Made by a program: the position numbers and the translations under genes
Assembly (NCBI GenBank): GCA_028876695.1
Contig: JAGWRH010000018.1
Coordinates: 1 to 9,031, forward strand
Length of the DNA: 9,031 nt
Reading direction: 5' to 3'
Origin: Acidobacteriota bacterium
GTDB taxonomy: Bacteria > Acidobacteriota > Terriglobia > Acidiferrales > UBA7541
Part shown: piece after piece, positions 4,552 to 9,031 of the stretch
How positions within the stretch are numbered: position 1 is the first letter of the stretch
How the letters are laid out: every line of letters starts with the position of its first letter
The notes under the pieces: generated by a model
Databases searched by the model: none
Told to the model about the DNA's origin: nothing
What the model saw: only the letters and a program-made list of their open reading frames with translations

Positions 4552-5745
4552 ATGGCGGAAGAACGTACGAGCCTGCTGCGCAAAGCGCGCAGGATTGTGG
4601 TGAAACTCGGTACTTCGACAGTCACTGGAGCGGAAGGCGAATTTTCGCGCGGATGCGTGGAACCGATCGTTCGGTCGATGGCGGCATTGCGGAATTCCGG
4701 ACGGCAAGTGGTGCTCGTGTCCTCCGGAGCCGTTGGGCTGGGACGCGGTTGGCTAGGCCTTCATCGTTCGCGGCTCGAAGATCTGGTGACCAAACAAGCC
4801 TGCGCAGCCGTTGGGCAAAGCCTGCTGATGGACGCGTACAAAGAGCTCTTTTCCGCGCTGGAAATCAAGATCGCGCAGGTGCTGCTCACCGAAGACGATT
4901 TCACGAACTGGCGGCGCTACTCAAACCTTCGGCAAACGATGGAAAAGCTATTGGGATTTGACGTGGTGCCGGTGGTGAATGAGAACGATACGGTTTCGAC
5001 CGCCGAACTTGAGACCTTGGCTCCCGGTTCGCGGACGCCGGCGTTTAGCGATAACGATCGGTTGGCAGCGCTCGTCATGAGCGGGCTCGAGGCCGATGCG
5101 TTGGTGCTGCTCACGAATGTGGATGGGCTACTGCGGACGACGGAATACGAGGCGGGAGAGGCGCCCGCAAACGGCGGCGATCGGACTCATAGCGGGGAAG
5201 TGATTGGGCTTGTCGAGCAGATGACGCCGGAGTTGAAAGCGCTCGGCAGCGGCCCATCCGCGAGCGGTCGCGGAGGCATGCGCACGAAGCTGGAAGCCGC
5301 GGAAATTGCAATGAACTGTGGCGGAATCGCCGTAATTGCCAATGGGAACGACTCGCGGGTCCTTGACCGCCTTTTTGAGGGCGAGCGGGTCGGCACGGCG
5401 TTTTTACCCGCCAAACGGATGCGGGGGAAGCGCCGGTGGATTGCATACGCCGCGGGTGTCCGCGGGAGGGTCGTCGTCGATGCTGGAGCGCATCGGGCCA
5501 TTACACAGGGAAAAGCGAGCCTGCTGGCTTCGGGAATCGTGCGCGTGGAAAATCATTTCGCGCCGATGGATGTGGTGAGCATCGTGGATGCCGAGGGCCG
5601 GGAATTCGCGCGAGGTATCGCCAATTGCGCGAGCCAGGAGGCCGAAAAATTTTCCGGCAAGAGGAATGCGCGTGGCAATCGCCGCCCAGCGGGCGCTCCG
5701 GTGCTTGTGACACGCGATAATATTGTGTTATTGCAAACGCCATGA
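4552..5745 (+). CDS. proB: Glutamate 5-kinase
   Basis: Catalyses ATP-dependent phosphorylation of glutamate to gamma-glutamyl phosphate, the first and normally proline-inhibited step of proline synthesis, in the cytoplasm. The protein is 397 residues, slightly longer than the E. coli enzyme. An amino acid kinase domain (about 13-265) has VVKLGTS (16-22), VLVSSGAVGLG (54-64), VVNENDTV (141-148), FSDNDRLAALV (165-175), LLTNVDGLL (186-194) and GGMRTKLEAAE (241-251). A C-terminal PUA domain (about 305-375) includes the GIVRVENHF and EFARGIANCASQEAEKFSGK blocks. The ATG at 4552 is chosen because AGAGGA lies 4 nt upstream and the kinase domain begins just after it; the frame stays open upstream, but that sequence is not kinase-like. 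The stop overlaps the proA start as ATGA, so the two are almost certainly one operon. Confidence 0.96.
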   Translation: MAEERTSLLRKARRIVVKLGTSTVTGAEGEFSRGCVEPIVRSMAALRNSGRQVVLVSSGAVGLGRGWLGLHRSRLEDLVTKQACAAVGQSLLMDAYKELFSALEIKIAQVLLTEDDFTNWRRYSNLRQTMEKLLGFDVVPVVNENDTVSTAELETLAPGSRTPAFSDNDRLAALVMSGLEADALVLLTNVDGLLRTTEYEAGEAPANGGDRTHSGEVIGLVEQMTPELKALGSGPSASGRGGMRTKLEAAEIAMNCGGIAVIANGNDSRVLDRLFEGERVGTAFLPAKRMRGKRRWIAYAAGVRGRVVVDAGAHRAITQGKASLLASGIVRVENHFAPMDVVSIVDAEGREFARGIANCASQEAEKFSGKRNARGNRRPAGAPVLVTRDNIVLLQTP

Positions 5746-7085
5746 GCGAACCGTCGATGGCACCTGTGGAATCGAGCACGAGTTCCGTTGCGCTGCTCGC
5801 GGAGCGCGCCCGCGCGGCATCACGCGAGGTGGCGAAGCTTTCCGTCGATGCGCGTAACGAAGCGCTGCGCGCAGCGGCACAGGCGATCGAGAGCGGCGCG
5901 GATCGCATTCTGCGAGCGAACGCAGAAGATTGCGCCGCCGGCGACCGCGCCATGGCCGCTGGAAAAATGACATCGGCATTGCTGGCGCGTCTGCGGGTCA
6001 CAGACCGAGGCATCGCACAAATGGCCAAGCAGGTCCGCGAAGTCGCGGCGTTGACCGATCCGGTCGGCCAGCGGCTCGCGGCCACCGAACTCGACCACGA
6101 TCTGGTGCTGATCAAAGAATCCTGTCCTCTCGGAGTAGTCGGCGTAATTTTTGAATCGCGGCCGGACGTTGTGCCCCAACTCACTGCGCTCGGATTGAAG
6201 TCCGGGAACGCGGTGATCATGAAAGGCGGCTCGGAAGCCGCCGCCACCACCGAGGCGCTCGTGGCGATCTGGCGCGAAGCTCTGGAAAAATATCCGAGCG
6301 TGCCGGCAGATTCGATCGTGCTACTGCATTCGCGCGCGGATGTGCTCGACTTGCTGTCGCAGGATCGAAACGTCGATCTGATCATTCCCCGGGGCTCGTA
6401 CGATTTGGTGCAATACGTGATGCAAAATAGCCGGATTCCCGTACTCGGGCACGGCGAAGGAATTTGCCACGTGTACGTGGATCGCGCGGCGGATTTGGCG
6501 AAAGCCGTAGCGATTACCTACGACGCGAAAGTGCAGTATCCGGCGGTATGCAACGCGGCGGAAACTTTGCTGGTCCATGAAGGTATCGCGCGCCAATTTT
6601 TGCCGGGTATGGTGGCGAAGCTCAAAGAAACAGGCGTGGAAATCCGCGGTTGCGAGCGGACGCTCGCGCTCTTGCCGGATCGGGATATCGTTCCAGCCAC
6701 GGAAAAAGACTGGCGGACCGAATACTCGGCGCTGATTTTGTCGATCAAGATTGTCGCGAGCCTAGAACAAGCCATCGAGCATATCAATCGCTACGGCTCG
6801 CATCACACGGACGCGATTGTGACGGAGGATTCCGTCGCGGCGGCGCAATTCATGAATGAGGTTGATTCAGCGGGGGTGTTCCAGAACGCTTCGACGCGCT
6901 TCGCGGACGGATTCCGCTACGGATTCGGCGCCGAAGTGGGCATCAGCAACGGCAAGCTGCACGCGCGCGGACCGATGGGGCTGGAAGGCCTGACCACGTA
7001 TAAGTACAAGCTCTACGGAAACGGGCAAATCGTGGCGGACTATGCCAGCGGGAAGAGGCAGTTCACACACCGGCGTTTGCAATAA
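5742..7085 (+). CDS. proA: Glutamate-5-semialdehyde dehydrogenase (gamma-glutamyl phosphate reductase)
   Basis: NADPH-dependent reduction of gamma-glutamyl phosphate to glutamate-5-semialdehyde, the second step of proline synthesis; it is thought to receive the labile intermediate directly from ProB. 447 residues, a little longer than the usual 415-420 because of an N-terminal extension of roughly 15 residues. Aldehyde dehydrogenase fold with the family blocks CPLGVVGVIFESRPDVVPQ (128-146), GNAVIMKGGSEA (155-166) and IIPRGSYDLVQYV (214-226). The catalytic Cys270 is in YPAVCNAAETLLVH, followed by NASTRFADGFRYGFGAEVGIS (382-402) and HARGPMGLEGLTTYKY (407-422). The start ATG overlaps the proB stop by 4 nt and no Shine-Dalgarno sequence precedes it, so translation probably depends on ribosomes finishing proB. 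No T-tailed terminator follows; the next gene begins after 80 nt on the same strand and could be read through. Confidence 0.97.
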   Translation: MSEPSMAPVESSTSSVALLAERARAASREVAKLSVDARNEALRAAAQAIESGADRILRANAEDCAAGDRAMAAGKMTSALLARLRVTDRGIAQMAKQVREVAALTDPVGQRLAATELDHDLVLIKESCPLGVVGVIFESRPDVVPQLTALGLKSGNAVIMKGGSEAAATTEALVAIWREALEKYPSVPADSIVLLHSRADVLDLLSQDRNVDLIIPRGSYDLVQYVMQNSRIPVLGHGEGICHVYVDRAADLAKAVAITYDAKVQYPAVCNAAETLLVHEGIARQFLPGMVAKLKETGVEIRGCERTLALLPDRDIVPATEKDWRTEYSALILSIKIVASLEQAIEHINRYGSHHTDAIVTEDSVAAAQFMNEVDSAGVFQNASTRFADGFRYGFGAEVGISNGKLHARGPMGLEGLTTYKYKLYGNGQIVADYASGKRQFTHRRLQ

Positions 7086-7165
7086 TTCACCGGCGCCGCC
7101 ACAGGCAAGCGGTTCATCCAATCACGCGAGATCAGCAGGCACAACGGGAGGACTCAGGTCGCAGC

Positions 7166-9031
7166 ATGGGCGAAGAAGAGCGGCTGCAAGAAAGCACCGG
7201 GCGCGAAGCGAATTGGAAACGCTGGGGGCCTTATCTCTCGGAGCGGCAATGGGGCACGGTTCGCGAAGATTACAGCGCGAACGGCGATGCCTGGGACTAT
7301 TTCCCGCACGATCACGCGCGATCGCGCGTGTACCGCTGGGGCGAGGACGGACTGGCCGGCATCTGCGACCGGCATCAGCATATCTGCTTCGCAATCGCGC
7401 TGTGGAACGAAAAAGATCCGATCCTGAAGGAGCGGCTCTTCGGGCTGACCAACCGCGAAGGCAATCACGGCGAGGACGTGAAGGAGTATTACTACTATCT
7501 GGACGCCACGCCGACCAGTTCCTACCTAAAATATCTTTATAAATATCCGCAGGCCGAGTATCCATACGACCGGCTGGTCGCCGAAAACGGGCGGCGTTCG
7601 CGGCTTGATCCCGAATTCGAGCTGATCGATACCGGTGTGTTCGAAGAAAACCGCTACTTCGACGTGTTCGTGGAGTACGCAAAGGCCGCGCCGGACGATA
7701 TTCTGATCCGCATTACCGCCTGGAACCGCGGGCCGGAAGCCGCGCGGCTGCACGTCCTTCCGACGATCTGGTTTCGCAACCGGTGGTCATGGGGAGAAAA
7801 ATACGATCCACCCAATGCCGCGCGGGTGGACGGCCTTTCGGGCGCGGCAGTCATCGCTCTTGAGGAATTTCGCTACGGGAAGCGCTGGCTATTGATCGAA
7901 GGCACGCCGGAACCGCTCTTCACCAACAACGAGACGAATGACGAGCGGCTATTCAACGCGAGAAACGCGACACCTTACGTGAAAGACGCCTTTCACCGTT
8001 ACGTGGTGAACGGGGACAGGTTATCCGTGAACCCTGAGGAGAAAGGAACGAAGGCCGCCGCGCATTTCTCCGGCCAGATTCCGCCCGGAGGAAGCTGGAC
8101 GATTCGGCTGCGATTTTTGGATCGCGATCCTATGGGCGATCCGGCCCCCGCGAAAGAGTTTTTCGGACCGACATTCGACGCAATATTCTCCACGCGGTTG
8201 AAGGAAGCGGACGAGTTCTACGCGTCGAAAGCCGGGGAAACGGAAAGCGCCGAAACCAGGCAGGTACAGCGGCAGGCATTCGCGGGATTGCTCTGGGGCA
8301 AGCAGACCTATCACTATGACGTGTCGCGATGGCTGGCCGGCGATCCGACGCAGCCTCTGCCGGATCCGGTTCGCGGCGAGGGCCGAAATTCGCAGTGGAC
8401 GCACCTCTACAACGCCGACGTGATTTCGATGCCGGACAAGTGGGAGTATCCCTGGTACGCGTCGTGGGATGTGGCGTTCCATTGCGTCGCGATGGCGCTG
8501 ATCGATTCGACGTTCGCCAAAGAACAGCTGATCCTGTTTTTGCGCGAATGGTACATGCATCCGAACGGGCAAATTCCCGCCTACGAATGGAACTTTTCGG
8601 ACGTGAATCCGCCGGTGCACGCGTGGGCAGCGTGGCGGATATACCGAATCGAGCAGCGCATCAGGGGCAAAGCGGACCGGGAGTTTCTGGAGCGCGTCTT
8701 TCTAAAGCTGCTTTTGAACTTCACCTGGTGGGTGAACCGCAAGGATCCGGGCGGGCGCAACGTATTCGAGGGCGGATTCCTCGGCCTCGATAACATCGGA
8801 ATCTTCGACCGGTCGGTGCCTCTGGCCCCGGGCACGTACATCGATCAATCGGACGGCACTAGCTGGATGGCGATGTTCTGCCTGGACATGCTGGCAATTG
8901 CCGTGGAACTGGCGAGGCAAAACCCGGTCTACGAAGACGTCGCCAGCAAATTCTTCGAACACTTCGTTCTAATTTCACGAGCCATGAATAATATGGGCGG
9001 TGAGGGCATCGGGCTGTGGAACGAAGAAGAC
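7166..9031 (+). CDS. GH63 / MGH1-like glycoside hydrolase (putative glucosidase), 3' end missing
   Basis: A large glycosidase of the clan containing GH63 processing-glucosidase-like and mannosylglycerate-hydrolase-like enzymes, usually annotated simply as glucosidase. It probably acts on an alpha-linked sugar, but the substrate is unknown. The frame is open for 622 codons to the last base; the family is usually about 850-900 residues, so roughly 70% is seen. N-terminal blocks: ERQWGTVREDYS (26-37), DAWDYFPHDHARSRVYRWGE (41-60) and LAGICDRHQH (63-72). A beta-rich middle region includes LPTIWFRNRWSWGE (198-211). The alpha-helical catalytic domain begins near 365 with EYPWYASWDVAFHC (427-440; Asp435 is the candidate general acid), AYEWNFSDVNPPVHAWA (472-488), VFEGGFLGLDNIGIFDR (533-549) and QSDGTSWMA (561-569). 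It stops at LWNEED, where a conserved continuation is expected. No signal peptide is seen, suggesting a cytoplasmic location. Start ATG at 7166: a weak CAGGT is 6 nt upstream, while the better GGGAGG (7146-7151) is 14 nt away. Confidence 0.88.
   Translation, partial: MGEEERLQESTGREANWKRWGPYLSERQWGTVREDYSANGDAWDYFPHDHARSRVYRWGEDGLAGICDRHQHICFAIALWNEKDPILKERLFGLTNREGNHGEDVKEYYYYLDATPTSSYLKYLYKYPQAEYPYDRLVAENGRRSRLDPEFELIDTGVFEENRYFDVFVEYAKAAPDDILIRITAWNRGPEAARLHVLPTIWFRNRWSWGEKYDPPNAARVDGLSGAAVIALEEFRYGKRWLLIEGTPEPLFTNNETNDERLFNARNATPYVKDAFHRYVVNGDRLSVNPEEKGTKAAAHFSGQIPPGGSWTIRLRFLDRDPMGDPAPAKEFFGPTFDAIFSTRLKEADEFYASKAGETESAETRQVQRQAFAGLLWGKQTYHYDVSRWLAGDPTQPLPDPVRGEGRNSQWTHLYNADVISMPDKWEYPWYASWDVAFHCVAMALIDSTFAKEQLILFLREWYMHPNGQIPAYEWNFSDVNPPVHAWAAWRIYRIEQRIRGKADREFLERVFLKLLLNFTWWVNRKDPGGRNVFEGGFLGLDNIGIFDRSVPLAPGTYIDQSDGTSWMAMFCLDMLAIAVELARQNPVYEDVASKFFEHFVLISRAMNNMGGEGIGLWNEED

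Noticed and set aside
5501..6385. 294-codon open frame on the minus strand
   Set aside because: Antisense to proB and proA, whose protein motifs are unambiguous; the translation is Ser/Ala/Arg-rich with no family resemblance, as expected of a GC-rich shadow.
7122..7682. 186-codon minus-strand open frame
   Set aside because: Antisense to the glycoside hydrolase, whose conserved blocks run through the whole region.

Overview
The window looks like ordinary chromosome from a GC-rich bacterium, most probably an Acidobacteriota (Terriglobia-type) member. That assignment is an inference. It rests on the combination of a PEP-CTERM protein, a PilZ protein with the NAHG variant motif and a downstream FPPEDW block, a polytopic membrane protein whose C-terminal DRACIGRCFSYGNYEP-type block I associate from memory with this phylum, and a large GH63/MGH1-like glucosidase. 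No mobile element, CRISPR array, rRNA or convincing tRNA is visible.

Layout. Left part (1-2252): the 3' part of an alpha/beta-hydrolase esterase (+) converges, with a 23-nt gap, on a 508-codon multi-spanning membrane protein (-). Middle (2253-3429): a PilZ-domain gene (-) with a good ribosome binding site lies between two gene-poor stretches. The right-hand stretch (2917-3429) holds several short inverted and direct repeats but no convincing gene. Next (3430-4551): a secreted PEP-CTERM protein (-), re-started here at a GTG codon, has a very good sigma70-type promoter and a structured leader. It shares a divergent intergenic region with proB.

Right part (4552-9031, all +): proB and proA overlap by ATGA and supply the first two steps of proline synthesis (glutamate to gamma-glutamyl phosphate to glutamate semialdehyde). 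After 80 nt comes a long glycoside hydrolase gene that runs off the window end (622 codons seen).

The points most worth a second look are the PEP-CTERM protein and its control region. The mature domain carries a Cys (VICDDF) and a Gln (IQYAIW) that resemble the two halves of internal Cys-Gln thioester domains known from Gram-positive surface adhesins. Its mRNA leader can form a long hairpin, plus a UNCG-capped hairpin touching the Shine-Dalgarno sequence. Elsewhere a 12-base element around TACAAT recurs upstream of both proB and the membrane protein; in the latter it would give a leaderless mRNA. I do not see a clearly new multi-gene system here.
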